Of a stretch of DNA of 12,613 bases, positions 1 through 6,933 are shown in pieces. The notes under the pieces were generated by a model. That model searched no databases, was not told where the DNA came from, and was given only the letters and a program-made list of their open reading frames with translations. The stretch spans positions 1 through 12,613 of the forward strand of contig CAIXZI010000003.1 in the NCBI GenBank assembly GCA_903923915.1, given 5' to 3'. Position numbers and translations under genes: made by a program. The DNA comes from an uncultured Bacteroidota bacterium (GTDB lineage Bacteria; Bacteroidota; Bacteroidia; B-17B0; Aurantibacillaceae). Each line of letters opens with the position of its first letter. Position 1 is the first letter of the stretch.

Positions 1-162
1 GCAGGCATGGTATTTACTTGCGAGCCTGGCATCTATATTCGCGAGGAAAGCCTTGGTATTCGTATTGAAAACAATATTTTAATTACTAATAATGGCCCTA
101 AAGATTTAATGGCTAATATACCTATTGAAGCTAATGATATTGAGGCTTTAATGGTTAAATAA
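1..162 (+). CDS. Xaa-Pro aminopeptidase (M24 family), C-terminal fragment
   Basis: This is the last 53 codons of a gene that begins before the window. The reading frame is open from base 1 to a TAA stop at 160-162. The fragment contains CEPGIYI (residues 7-13) and GIRIENNILIT (19-29), the two C-terminal signature blocks of M24 'pita-bread' metallopeptidases. Glu8 and Glu23 line up with the last two metal-binding glutamates of aminopeptidase P (E383 and E406 in E. coli PepP). The family removes an N-terminal residue that precedes proline, using two Mn or Zn ions, usually in the cytoplasm. A methionine aminopeptidase or prolidase would share these blocks, but the EPGIYI/GIRIEN wording fits the PepP group best. 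The stop codon touches the stop codon of the convergent hydrolase with no base between them. Confidence 0.85.
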   Translation, partial: AGMVFTCEPGIYIREESLGIRIENNILITNNGPKDLMANIPIEANDIEALMVK

Positions 163-930
163 TTACTTAATAAAGCTAATTACATCTTGAAAGAAACTAT
201 CTGGTTGCTCTGCATGCACCCAATGCCCTGCATTAGCAATGGTTTGCAGTTTATAGTTTGGAAATCGATTTTTTATTTCAGGCACATCAATATCTGTGAT
301 ATAAGATGATTTTTCTCCACGGATAAATAAAGTGTTTACATCACTTATTCCATCTGGCACAGCAGCCAATATTTCGGTATAGTTTTTTGTAATAATTGGG
401 AGGTTAAAACGCCAGTTCATTTTGCCTCCGGCATTATCTTCCCAATAAATATTTTTTAGCAAAAATTGCTTGGTGCCAAAATCAGTTATGTATTCGTTTA
501 AAATTGCTTCGGCTTCTTTACGCGTGTTTATTTTTGAGAAATCTACGGCGTTAAGTGCCTCTAAAACAGCTTCATGATGCGGTTTGTAAGCTCTTGGCGA
601 CATATCCGCCACAACAAGTTTATCTAACACGCCATCATATTTTAAAGCAAAAAACATGGCGGTTTTTCCACCCATAGAATGCCCTAATAATATGGGGTTT
701 TTGAGCTTATGGGTTTCAATAAATTCATGTATATCATCAGCCATTGCTTCATAGGTAAACACGTCGCTATGCGGCGATAAGCCATGGTTGCGTTGATCTA
801 TAGTATAAACTTCAAAATTTTGGTCACCAAAGCGCTTGGCAAGGGTGTTCCAGTTGTCGCTTTGTCCAAATAAGCCGTGTAAAATAAGTAAAGGTTGTCC
901 TTCTCTGTATTTTCTAAAAGCAAGTTGCAT
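163..930 (-). CDS. Alpha/beta-fold hydrolase, YbfF-like esterase
   Basis: This encodes a 255-residue alpha/beta hydrolase with no signal peptide, so it is probably cytoplasmic. Visible elements in order are the oxyanion-hole HG (residues 18-20, LHGLFG), the YTIDQRNHG strand-loop (42-50), the nucleophile elbow GHSMGG with Ser85, Asp109 in VVADMSP, and His236 in NAGHWVHAEQP. This spacing, with an early Asp soon after the Ser, is that of the YbfF/ABHD11 esterase group, which hydrolyses short acyl esters or acyl-CoA thioesters in vitro. The natural substrate is unknown. The ATG at 930-928 is the only good start. A poor -7-like sequence lies just upstream (944-951). The gene is convergent with the Xaa-Pro aminopeptidase (zero gap) and divergent from the lipoprotein gene at 1036. 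Confidence 0.85.
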   Translation of the reverse strand: MQLAFRKYREGQPLLILHGLFGQSDNWNTLAKRFGDQNFEVYTIDQRNHGLSPHSDVFTYEAMADDIHEFIETHKLKNPILLGHSMGGKTAMFFALKYDGVLDKLVVADMSPRAYKPHHEAVLEALNAVDFSKINTRKEAEAILNEYITDFGTKQFLLKNIYWEDNAGGKMNWRFNLPIITKNYTEILAAVPDGISDVNTLFIRGEKSSYITDIDVPEIKNRFPNYKLQTIANAGHWVHAEQPDSFFQDVISFIK

Positions 931-1021
931 GTGGCGAAGGTATCAAAAAACGAAAAATAATTTGATAGATTTTTTATTTTTAAACCTTTACTGGATAATT
1001 TAACCTGCAATTAAAAACCAT

Positions 1022-1029
1022 TATATTTG
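1022..1029 (+). promoter_or_regulatory. Bacteroidota -7 promoter box of the FN3-like lipoprotein gene
   Basis: TATATTTG matches the Bacteroidota sigma-ABfr -7 consensus TAnnTTTG exactly. It ends 6 bases before the ATG at 1036, so the start of transcription should fall within about 3 bases of the start codon. No TTTG -33 box is seen at the usual spacing. The TTG at 1027-1029, a possible alternative start, lies inside this box, which supports ATG 1036 as the true start. Confidence 0.5.
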
Positions 1030-1035
1030 AAAAGC

Positions 1036-1802
1036 ATGAAAAAATTAAACCTATTATCTATTACAACTTTATTAGCTTTTGTTAGCGCCAGTATTATTTT
1101 CTTTTCATGTAACAAATCTCATGCTTTACCCCAAGTTGTTATAGACTCTATTACCTACGCAGGCATAGATAGTGTAACGGTAAAGGGAAGAATAACTTCT
1201 ACAGGAGGTGGGGAAATAAAATCTTTCGGACTTCTTTATTCAACCAACCCGGGGTTTACCGGTGCATCTCAGGTTTCACTATATACTGGTCAAACAAGTT
1301 TTGCCACCATAGCACATGCAACCCACGATCAGACCTATTACTTTAAAGCATTAGCCAGCAATAGTAAAGGCACAAATTATAGTAATATAGTTAGCCTTGT
1401 AATTCCTGATCCACCAGCTGCAACAGCACCATGTACACTTGCTACTAATTATGTTATGGATAACGGGGGCACTTTTGGTGTAACTGTTGCAGGCAGCAAT
1501 GTAAGCGACTATGGTAAATATCAAGTGACTTTTACTTCAGCAAATGAAACCATCTATTGTATTTTCCAAGTGTACCTCATAATGGGGTTTACACTACCAT
1601 ACAAGACCCATCAAACATTAGCGAAGGGCAAATATCTATATCAATAATAACAAATTTTATATCGAGTATTGTTTCTGGCGGACAACGTGTGTACGTAGCT
1701 TTAGATGCGGCAAGCGGAACAACAACTATAACTTTTTGCCCCTTAAACTATGATTATGGTGGAATTGGTATAGCTACAATAAGCGGAAAAGGCGTTTATT
1801 AG
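1036..1802 (+). pseudogene. FN3-like lipoprotein gene with an internal frameshift
   Basis: The gene starts at ATG 1036 with a lipoprotein signal (MKKLNLL to IFFSC, acylated Cys25), so the product should be exported and lipid-anchored. Residues about 35-122 look like a fibronectin type III or Ig-like beta-sandwich (TYYFKALASNSKGTNYSNIV). A second beta-rich domain follows. The starting frame hits a stop at 1645-1647, but its last 30 or so residues do not look like continued domain. From about 1563 the -1 frame instead runs as FPSVPHNGVYTTI... to GKGVY and stops at 1800-1802, reading as the natural end of the domain. A single missing T in the run at 1562-1565 would restore one protein of about 255 residues. 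No standard slippery heptamer is present, so a real mutation or a homopolymer sequencing error is more likely than programmed frameshifting. The function is unknown. Confidence 0.65.
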
Positions 1803-1812
1803 TTTAAAAAAT

Positions 1813-1844
1813 AAACCCCATGCTATATTAATAACATGGGGTTT
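1813..1844. terminator. Bidirectional intrinsic terminator
   Basis: AAACCCCATG (1813-1822) and CATGGGGTTT (1835-1844) form a perfect 10-bp stem around a 12-base AT-only-like loop. On the plus strand it is followed by a short T run and ends the lipoprotein gene 10 bases after its stop. On the minus strand it is followed by ATTTTTT and lies 10 bases past the 3' CCA of tRNA-Lys, so it can serve both converging transcripts. Confidence 0.8.
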
Positions 1845-1854
1845 TAACTAATAG

Positions 1855-1930
1855 TGGTGATCCCGCTGGGATTCGAACCCAGGACCCTTACATTAAAAGT
1901 GTAATGCTCTACCAGCTGAGCTACGGAATC
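1855..1930 (-). tRNA. tRNA-Lys (anticodon UUU), CCA encoded
   Basis: Read on the minus strand, a full cloverleaf is present. The acceptor stem is GATTCCG/CGGGATC (one T-G pair), the D arm is GCTC-AGCTGGTA-GAGC, and the anticodon stem TTACA/TGTAA encloses the loop CTTTTAA. The anticodon TTT is at 1897-1895. The T arm is CTGGG-TTCGAAT-CCCAG. The discriminator is A (1858) and the 3' CCA is encoded at 1857-1855. The mature tRNA body is 73 nt plus CCA. It reads AAA and AAG lysine codons, and AAA is very common in this AT-rich window. It lies 128 bases downstream of the SGNH-like gene on the same strand and has its own likely promoter at 2022-2015. Confidence 0.95.
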
Positions 1931-1974
1931 ATCTTGTTTAATTTAATGAAGCCTTTTTACAAGATTTTCATTAA
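1931..1974 (-). repeat. Interleaved inverted repeats in the tRNA-Lys 5' leader
   Basis: ATCTTGT (1931-1937) pairs with ACAAGAT (1959-1965), and TTAATGAA (1943-1950) pairs with TTCATTAA (1967-1974). The two stems interleave, so they are either mutually exclusive or form an H-type pseudoknot. They sit directly 5' of the mature tRNA in its precursor. The sequence is AT-rich, so chance pairing is possible. Confidence 0.35.
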
Positions 1975-2014
1975 AAAATTTCTTAAAGAACAACCGACTT
2001 TTTCTATCGGGCTG

Positions 2015-2022
2015 CAAATATA
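2015..2022 (-). promoter_or_regulatory. Probable -7 promoter box for tRNA-Lys
   Basis: On the minus strand this reads TATATTTG, an exact TAnnTTTG match. Transcription would start near 2008-2011 and give a leader of about 80 bases before the tRNA. No clear -33 TTTG box is seen upstream. The tRNA could also be reached by read-through from the gene ending at 2059. Confidence 0.45.
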
Positions 2023-2058
2023 ATAGGTTTTTTAAAACGTAGAAACTTTTTCTGAAAT

Positions 2059-3012
2059 TTATTTCTTTAAAAAAGAATTTAAATAGCCTCCTAAAGTATC
2101 CGAAAACAATAAAGAGTCCTGTAACGTAGTAACCATAGGCGATACATAATATTTCTTGTTTTTAGCCAAGGGCAAATCCTGAAAAGAAATAAATGGAAAA
2201 TTCATGTTTTTGGCCATAAAGTTTATTTGTTGCATAAAATCTTGCCTATTTGGTTGATTTTTGGCTGTTTCCCATAAAATAGGCGATTCGTACATAACAA
2301 CCTTAATATGGTGCTCTTTACACAGCCAAAGCAACTTATACAGGTATTTTTCGCGCAGAGTATCCCATGCAAAAGAATATCCTTTGGGGTATTTCTTTTT
2401 TAAATTTTCATAATGATTATCCCACACAATTTTGGCGGGCGGTTCAAACCCATCAGCATAATAGGGCAAAGTTTTTTTAGTGAAATAATGTTTCCATCCC
2501 TGCAAAGCATTAAAAAATGTTTGGTGACTATAATATCCATATTTCATAAAAGGAAATGATGTATATCTATAAAAATCCTTATCGCATTCTTTTACCGTAT
2601 TGGCAACTATCGTGTCATTTAAAAAAGACGAAAACCGGTACGAATAAAATGTATTGTAATTAGTATCAAAAGATTCGGGTGTTACAAAAAGCAACATATA
2701 TTTTGGCGCTTTATTGTTTTGTAAATATAAATGCAGGTGCAAATAATTGTCGGCAAAATCGCTATGACTATTGGCCAAATTATAACAAGATAAATTTGTT
2801 TTTTTTGTGACAACCTCCGGAGCAACCATCCACAAAGGCTCGCAAGGGCCCATTACCAATATATCCGCGTTGATTTTATGCGATGAAACATAGCTCGATT
2901 TAATATTTAAGTTATGCTTTACACCAAAAGAAAAGAAAAATTGCAATAAAAAAAGACAACAGATAATTGCTGCAAAAAATAAAATTAATTTATACCGATT
3001 GGTTTTTATCAA
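2059..3012 (-). CDS. Membrane-anchored SGNH-hydrolase-like protein, degenerate catalytic residues
   Basis: This 317-residue protein has one N-terminal membrane helix (about residues 8-30), and the remainder is probably outside the cytoplasm. The layout resembles Bacteroidota SGNH/GDSL-like envelope proteins of the DUF1574/AlgJ type: a first block ADILVMGPCEP (49-59), a second block CYNLANSHSDF (76-86), a strand YMLLFVTPESF (105-115), and an end resembling the family's D-x-x-H block. Where the family has Ser in GDS or GSS, this protein has Cys57 (GPC). At the end it has Asp305-T-L-Gly308, without the histidine. It may be inactive, act as a binding protein, or use other residues. No ATG is available near the N-terminus. 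The start is a TTG 3 bases after the TAA of mqnA and in the same frame, so translation is probably coupled. Family assignment is moderate and the substrate is unknown. Confidence 0.6.
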   Translation of the reverse strand: MIKTNRYKLILFFAAIICCLFLLQFFFSFGVKHNLNIKSSYVSSHKINADILVMGPCEPLWMVAPEVVTKKTNLSCYNLANSHSDFADNYLHLHLYLQNNKAPKYMLLFVTPESFDTNYNTFYSYRFSSFLNDTIVANTVKECDKDFYRYTSFPFMKYGYYSHQTFFNALQGWKHYFTKKTLPYYADGFEPPAKIVWDNHYENLKKKYPKGYSFAWDTLREKYLYKLLWLCKEHHIKVVMYESPILWETAKNQPNRQDFMQQINFMAKNMNFPFISFQDLPLAKNKKYYVSPMVTTLQDSLLFSDTLGGYLNSFLKK

Positions 3013-3015
3013 GGT

Positions 3016-3765
3016 TTATACTTGCTTTATCAAATCTAAAAAAAGGTGTAACGATTTCTTTTTTGCTTCATCCAAATTATAATTAATTCGCTCGGTAAGA
3101 TATTGTTTTATCATAGCTGGATTTTTTATGTTTGAATCTTCTTTAATGGCAATATCAACATGCTTAACGCCATATTCCATAGCCTGTTCAAGGTGTTCTA
3201 TAAACTCAGCATCAATTTTTTTATTGCTAACCCAAGCTGCAAAAACAAACGGAAGGTTGGTAAATTTTTTCCATTCAAATGCTAAATCGTATTCATATTT
3301 GTAAGTCCCGTTTAAAGTAAAACGCCTGTCGCCAATAACAACAGCAGCATCTTTGTTGGCAATTTTAGTTTCAAATCCGGCTTCAGCATTTATAAAAACT
3401 GGATTAATCTTCCAGAAATTTTTACACAAAACCTTTGCCAACATAATAGATGTGCGCGATTGATAATCTAAATAAATAGTCTCAATTTCTTCTAAAGGCA
3501 CATTACTATATAACTTAACCGTATCAACCCTTTCGTTGCTACCAATGCAATAATTACTGATGATGTAATACTCTTTCAATAAAGGAATAACCGCCACCGG
3601 AATCAAGCCAATATCTACTTTATTATCCAGCAATTTTTGTGCACACACTGCCGGAATGTCAAGCTGTAAATCCATCTCATCAAGCACCTTACTGTGGTTT
3701 ATACCATAGCGCAAGGGCAATGTGTTGGTATATTTTACAATAGATACCGAATACTTTTTATTCAT
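3016..3765 (-). CDS. mqnA: Chorismate dehydratase MqnA (futalosine menaquinone pathway)
   Basis: This 249-residue protein belongs to the MqnA/MqnD family (VitK2 biosynthesis domain), a periplasmic-binding-protein-like fold used as a cytoplasmic enzyme. MqnA removes water from chorismate to give 3-[(1-carboxyvinyl)oxy]benzoate, the first step of the futalosine route to menaquinone. Evidence is the N-terminal block SIVKYTNTLPLRYGI (residues 8-22, equivalent to the family's SYLNTxPL), DIGLIPV (51-57), SNERVDTVKLYS (76-87), YQSRTS (101-106), VVIGDRRF (142-149) and FVFAAWVSN (173-181). These blocks fit MqnA better than MqnD. The length is normal for the family. The ATG at 3765 lies 29 bases after the DUF3467 stop, so both are probably co-transcribed from the promoter at 4132. 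No other mqn gene is in the window. Confidence 0.88.
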   Translation of the reverse strand: MNKKYSVSIVKYTNTLPLRYGINHSKVLDEMDLQLDIPAVCAQKLLDNKVDIGLIPVAVIPLLKEYYIISNYCIGSNERVDTVKLYSNVPLEEIETIYLDYQSRTSIMLAKVLCKNFWKINPVFINAEAGFETKIANKDAAVVIGDRRFTLNGTYKYEYDLAFEWKKFTNLPFVFAAWVSNKKIDAEFIEHLEQAMEYGVKHVDIAIKEDSNIKNPAMIKQYLTERINYNLDEAKKKSLHLFLDLIKQV

Positions 3766-3794
3766 AATTTATCAATGAAAGCTCAAAAGGCTTA

Positions 3795-4106
3795 TTACGC
3801 TTGTCCCTTAGGGCCGCCAAAATTTAATGGCAATGCGTTAATATCTGCTTCTTTAATTTTGCCATGCAGTTGTTCGTACTTCATTAAGTTCTCACTCAAA
3901 GCCATCATCAGGCGTTTTGCATGTTGTGGCGTTAATAATATTCTCGATTTTACGCGCGCTTTAGGCATGCCCGGCATAATTTTCACAAAATCAATTACAA
4001 ACTCAGAAGGCGAGTGCGTAATAATGGCCAAATTGCTATAAATCCCCTCAGCAACTTCTTCGCTAAGCTCTATATTTAACTGATTTTCGTGATTATTTTC
4101 TTCCAT
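3795..4106 (-). CDS. DUF3467 family protein
   Basis: This small 103-residue protein matches the pattern of the DUF3467 family, common in Bacteroidota and other bacteria. It has an acidic N-terminus, then a core with AEGIYSNLAIITHSPSEFVIDFVKIMPG (residues about 19-46), RVKSRILLTPQHAKRLMMALSENLMKYE (51-78), and a Gly-Pro tail. The core suggests a small beta-sheet followed by a long helix. It has no signal peptide or membrane segment. The function is unknown. It is the first gene of the minus-strand group with mqnA and the SGNH-like gene. A -7 box (4132-4125) lies 18 bases ahead of its ATG. Confidence 0.85.
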   Translation of the reverse strand: MEENNHENQLNIELSEEVAEGIYSNLAIITHSPSEFVIDFVKIMPGMPKARVKSRILLTPQHAKRLMMALSENLMKYEQLHGKIKEADINALPLNFGGPKGQA

Positions 4107-4124
4107 GATAATTTTTTATTTCAT

Positions 4125-4132
4125 CAAAAGTA
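4125..4132 (-). promoter_or_regulatory. Probable -7 promoter box for the DUF3467-mqnA-SGNH group
   Basis: The minus-strand sequence TACTTTTG is an exact TAnnTTTG match, 18 bases ahead of the ATG at 4106. Transcription would start near 4118-4121. No clear -33 box is visible. It would drive all three minus-strand genes, since the gaps between them are 29 and 3 bases. Confidence 0.5.
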
Positions 4133-4149
4133 CAAAATTTTGAGCGTTC

Positions 4150-4281
4150 CGGCAGATGTAGCTCATCGACTTATTTTTAGTTTGGTTTCGCTGAATGCTT
4201 CGCAAAAAGCTACGCATTTCTGCCGTCTGGCTTTACACTTCAATCTTTGCCGATTACAGCAAAGGATTTTCGTTGCAATCC
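4150..4281. repeat. Cluster of three inverted repeats between divergent genes
   Basis: Three potential hairpins follow one another in the 266-base gap between the DUF3467 gene and ftsK. The first has CGGCAGA (4150-4156) plus GTAGCT (4158-4163) pairing with AGCTAC (4208-4213) plus TCTGCCG (4219-4225), 13 bp with an internal loop. The second is CTTTGC (4245-4250) with GCAAAG (4259-4264). The third is GGATT (4264-4268) with AATCC (4277-4281). It lies upstream of both flanking -7 boxes, so neither gene's transcript should contain it. The region is richer in G and C than most spacers here. It could be a palindromic repeat element, a small RNA gene or a protein-binding site. No convincing coding frame is present. 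Confidence 0.45.
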
Positions 4282-4354
4282 ATAAAGCAAAACAACTAAC
4301 AAAACATGGTTTAAAACTATGCAAATTTGCCTAATACAAACGCTGTGTATAAAC

Positions 4355-4362
4355 TAAATTTG
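4355..4362 (+). promoter_or_regulatory. Probable -7 promoter box for ftsK
   Basis: TAAATTTG is an exact TAnnTTTG match ending 10 bases before the ftsK ATG at 4373, which predicts a leader of only a few bases. A TTTG at 4326-4329 could be the -33 element, but the 25-base spacing is longer than usual. Confidence 0.5.
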
Positions 4363-4372
4363 TTAGCTACAC

Positions 4373-6886
4373 ATGGCCGAAGAAGTAAAAAAAAATAAAT
4401 TAAAAATTCCTGTTTCTCCCGAAGAAAGTAGAACTGAAATTTCTGATGTTCCCAACGAAGGTTTTAGCACACCCAAACCAAAAAAAACTACTACTGAAAA
4501 AACCATAAAACCCAAAACAGCAGACAGTATAAGCTTTGCAGAGCGTTTAAAAAACATTGTTACTTTTTATAAAGCAGAGCAAACACAACGCATTATTGGT
4601 TTATTATACATTTTTGCAGCTGTTTATATTGGTGTTGCATGTGCATCTTACATCTTTACTTGGCAGGCAGATCAAGACAAGGTAATGGGTCCATCATCTT
4701 ATCTCTTTTCTCCTGAAGTACGCGTTCAAAATTGGTTTGGTAAAATGGGTGCCATGCTTTCTCATTTGTTTATGTATAAATGGTTTGGCGTTTCTTCCTT
4801 TCTGTTTGTGCCTTTGTTATTACTGGGTGGCATTGCAAAAGCATTTCAACGTAACATAGCCATAAGCGCTAATTTATGGGCAAAAGCAGTGTTTGTGGTA
4901 GTTTGGGTATCACTAACACTTGGTTTTATTTTTAGCGATAAACTATTATTTTTAGGTGGTGGCTTTGGTTACATCATCAGCAATAGTCTTCAATCATTAG
5001 TTGGTGGTGTTGGTTTACTTGCCCTATTGGTATTAAGTTTAACAGGCTTTATTTTTATCATCTTTAAATTTAAAAAGAAAGAGGTTTTAGCCGAAGAAGC
5101 TACTGCACCTGCCGTTGAACCTGTTAAAGAAACACCTCAACCCGAAATAAAAAACAACGCCAATAAATTTGTTTTTGAAAAAGTGGCCGAAGAACCTAAA
5201 GTAGTTGAAGAAGAAATTGATACCAACGAAATTATTTTAGAGGTTTCTGATAAAGAAGCAGACGAAAAAAAAAACGAGTTAGTTGATTTAGAAATTGAAC
5301 CCGTTAAGTTTGAACCGCCTGTTGTTGTTGATACCGATGTTCTCGCACAAAAAATTGTAGAACAGTTTGGCGAGTATGATCCTACCTTAGATTTGGGTTC
5401 ATATCAAATGCCACATCTTGGTTTATTGAATGATTATGGCAACGTAGAAACCACCATCAATCAAGAAGAACTAAATTCCAACAAAGATAAAATCATCGAA
5501 ACGCTGCGTAATTACGGCATCGAGATTGATAAAATTAAAGCAACCATTGGACCAACGGTTACGCTTTACGAAATTGTTCCTGCAGCAGGCGTACGTATTT
5601 CTAAAATTAAAAATCTGGAAGATGATATTGCGCTAAACCTTGCAGCGCTTGGCATTCGTATCATCGCGCCTATTCCGGGCAGAGGTACGATTGGTATTGA
5701 GGTTCCTAATCAAAATCCTGAAATGGTGCCGATGCGCAACATTTTAGCCACAGAAAAATTTCAAAACACAACCTTTGATTTACCTATCGCGCTTGGTAAA
5801 ACTATCAGCAACGAAACTTTTATTGCCGATTTAGCCAAGATGCCTCACTTACTTATGGCGGGTGCAACCGGACAAGGTAAGTCGGTTGGGCTAAACGCCG
5901 TGTTGGTTTCTTTGCTTTACAAAAAACATCCATCGCAAATAAAATTTGTACTGATAGATCCTAAAAAAGTAGAGCTTACGTTGTATAATAAAATAGAACG
6001 TCATTATTTAGCCAAACTTCCAAACTCTGAAGAGGCTATCATTACTGATAACACCAAGGTTGTTCATACCTTAAATTCGCTTTGTATTGAAATGGATAAT
6101 CGTTATGCGCTTTTGCAAGATGCACAAGTACGTAACTTAAAAGAATACAATACCAAGTTTGTTGGCAGAAAATTAAACCCTAACGACGGACATAAATTTC
6201 TTCCATATATAATAGTTGTTGTTGATGAGTTTGCCGATTTAATTATGACGGCCGGTAAAGAAGTTGAAATGCCAATTGCCCGTATTGCACAATTGGCAAG
6301 GGCTGTGGGTATTCACTTAATTATTGCAACACAGCGTCCATCTGTAAATATTATTACAGGTGTTATTAAAGCCAACTTCCCGGCGCGTATTGCATTTAGA
6401 GTAAGTTCTAAAATTGATAGTCGTACTATATTAGATGCAGGCGGTGCAGAGCAATTAATTGGTAAAGGAGATATGTTGTTAAGTACCGGTAATGATTTGA
6501 TACGCATACAATGTGCTTTTGTTGATACACCTGAGATTGAAAAAATTACTGAGTTTATTGGCTCTCAGCGTGGTTACTCAAGTGCGTATATTTTACCCGA
6601 ATATATTGATGAAAACGCGGAAGGAGTTGCTGATATAGACCTTAGCGAGCGTGATAAAATGTTTGATGATGCTGCGCGTGTTATTGTACAACATCAACAA
6701 GGCTCAGCGTCTTTACTGCAACGTAAATTAAAATTAGGCTATAACCGCGCAGGTAGAATTATTGACCAGCTTGAAGCTGCCGGAATTGTTGGCACCTTTG
6801 AAGGCTCTAAAGCCCGCGAAGTTTTAATTAAAGACCCTGTTTCGTTAGAAGAACGTTTAAAAGAAATGAGTACACCTAAGGGGTAA
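4373..6886 (+). CDS. ftsK: DNA translocase FtsK
   Basis: This 837-residue FtsK/SpoIIIE-type ATPase pumps double-stranded DNA at the division septum to clear chromosome ends and activate dimer resolution. The N-terminal part has four membrane helices (roughly residues 74-95, 130-157, 170-187 and 205-230). An acidic, low-complexity linker (about 235-345) follows. The motor has an alpha domain (about 370-450), a Walker A GATGQGKS (497-504), LIDPKKVEL after it, and a Walker B VVVDEFADL with Asp618-Glu619. The C-terminal gamma winged helix (about 777-830, LLQRKLKLGYNRAGRIIDQLE) is the part that reads orienting DNA sequences. The length and order are normal for Bacteroidota FtsK. It stands alone on the plus strand, converges with the carbonic anhydrase gene 47 bases away, and no clear terminator hairpin is seen between them. 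Confidence 0.97.
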   Translation: MAEEVKKNKLKIPVSPEESRTEISDVPNEGFSTPKPKKTTTEKTIKPKTADSISFAERLKNIVTFYKAEQTQRIIGLLYIFAAVYIGVACASYIFTWQADQDKVMGPSSYLFSPEVRVQNWFGKMGAMLSHLFMYKWFGVSSFLFVPLLLLGGIAKAFQRNIAISANLWAKAVFVVVWVSLTLGFIFSDKLLFLGGGFGYIISNSLQSLVGGVGLLALLVLSLTGFIFIIFKFKKKEVLAEEATAPAVEPVKETPQPEIKNNANKFVFEKVAEEPKVVEEEIDTNEIILEVSDKEADEKKNELVDLEIEPVKFEPPVVVDTDVLAQKIVEQFGEYDPTLDLGSYQMPHLGLLNDYGNVETTINQEELNSNKDKIIETLRNYGIEIDKIKATIGPTVTLYEIVPAAGVRISKIKNLEDDIALNLAALGIRIIAPIPGRGTIGIEVPNQNPEMVPMRNILATEKFQNTTFDLPIALGKTISNETFIADLAKMPHLLMAGATGQGKSVGLNAVLVSLLYKKHPSQIKFVLIDPKKVELTLYNKIERHYLAKLPNSEEAIITDNTKVVHTLNSLCIEMDNRYALLQDAQVRNLKEYNTKFVGRKLNPNDGHKFLPYIIVVVDEFADLIMTAGKEVEMPIARIAQLARAVGIHLIIATQRPSVNIITGVIKANFPARIAFRVSSKIDSRTILDAGGAEQLIGKGDMLLSTGNDLIRIQCAFVDTPEIEKITEFIGSQRGYSSAYILPEYIDENAEGVADIDLSERDKMFDDAARVIVQHQQGSASLLQRKLKLGYNRAGRIIDQLEAAGIVGTFEGSKAREVLIKDPVSLEERLKEMSTPKG

Positions 6887-6933
6887 ACTTATTATTTAAT
6901 TTATTCGTTCAACGTAATATTCATTTCAATTTT

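Noticed and set aside
798..1010. Minus-strand 70-codon frame overlapping the start of the hydrolase
   Set aside because: It covers the 5' end of the YbfF-like gene in another frame and contains the spacer. There is no domain support.
1557..1647. Programmed -1 ribosomal frameshift in the lipoprotein gene
   Set aside because: The site at 1562-1566 is not an X-XXY-YYZ slippery heptamer in the right phase, and no strong stem or pseudoknot was seen just downstream. Mutation or sequencing error is simpler.
3694..4041. 115-codon plus-strand frame opposite mqnA and the DUF3467 gene
   Set aside because: It is antisense to two well-supported genes and has no recognisable domain.
4089..4334. 81-codon open frame on the plus strand in the spacer before ftsK
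   Set aside because: It overlaps the divergent DUF3467 start and its promoter, has no start context, and its composition matches structured non-coding DNA more than protein.
6887..6933. Terminator between ftsK and the carbonic anhydrase
   Set aside because: Only AT-rich sequence and a short direct repeat (TTCAACG) were found, with no stem of useful length.
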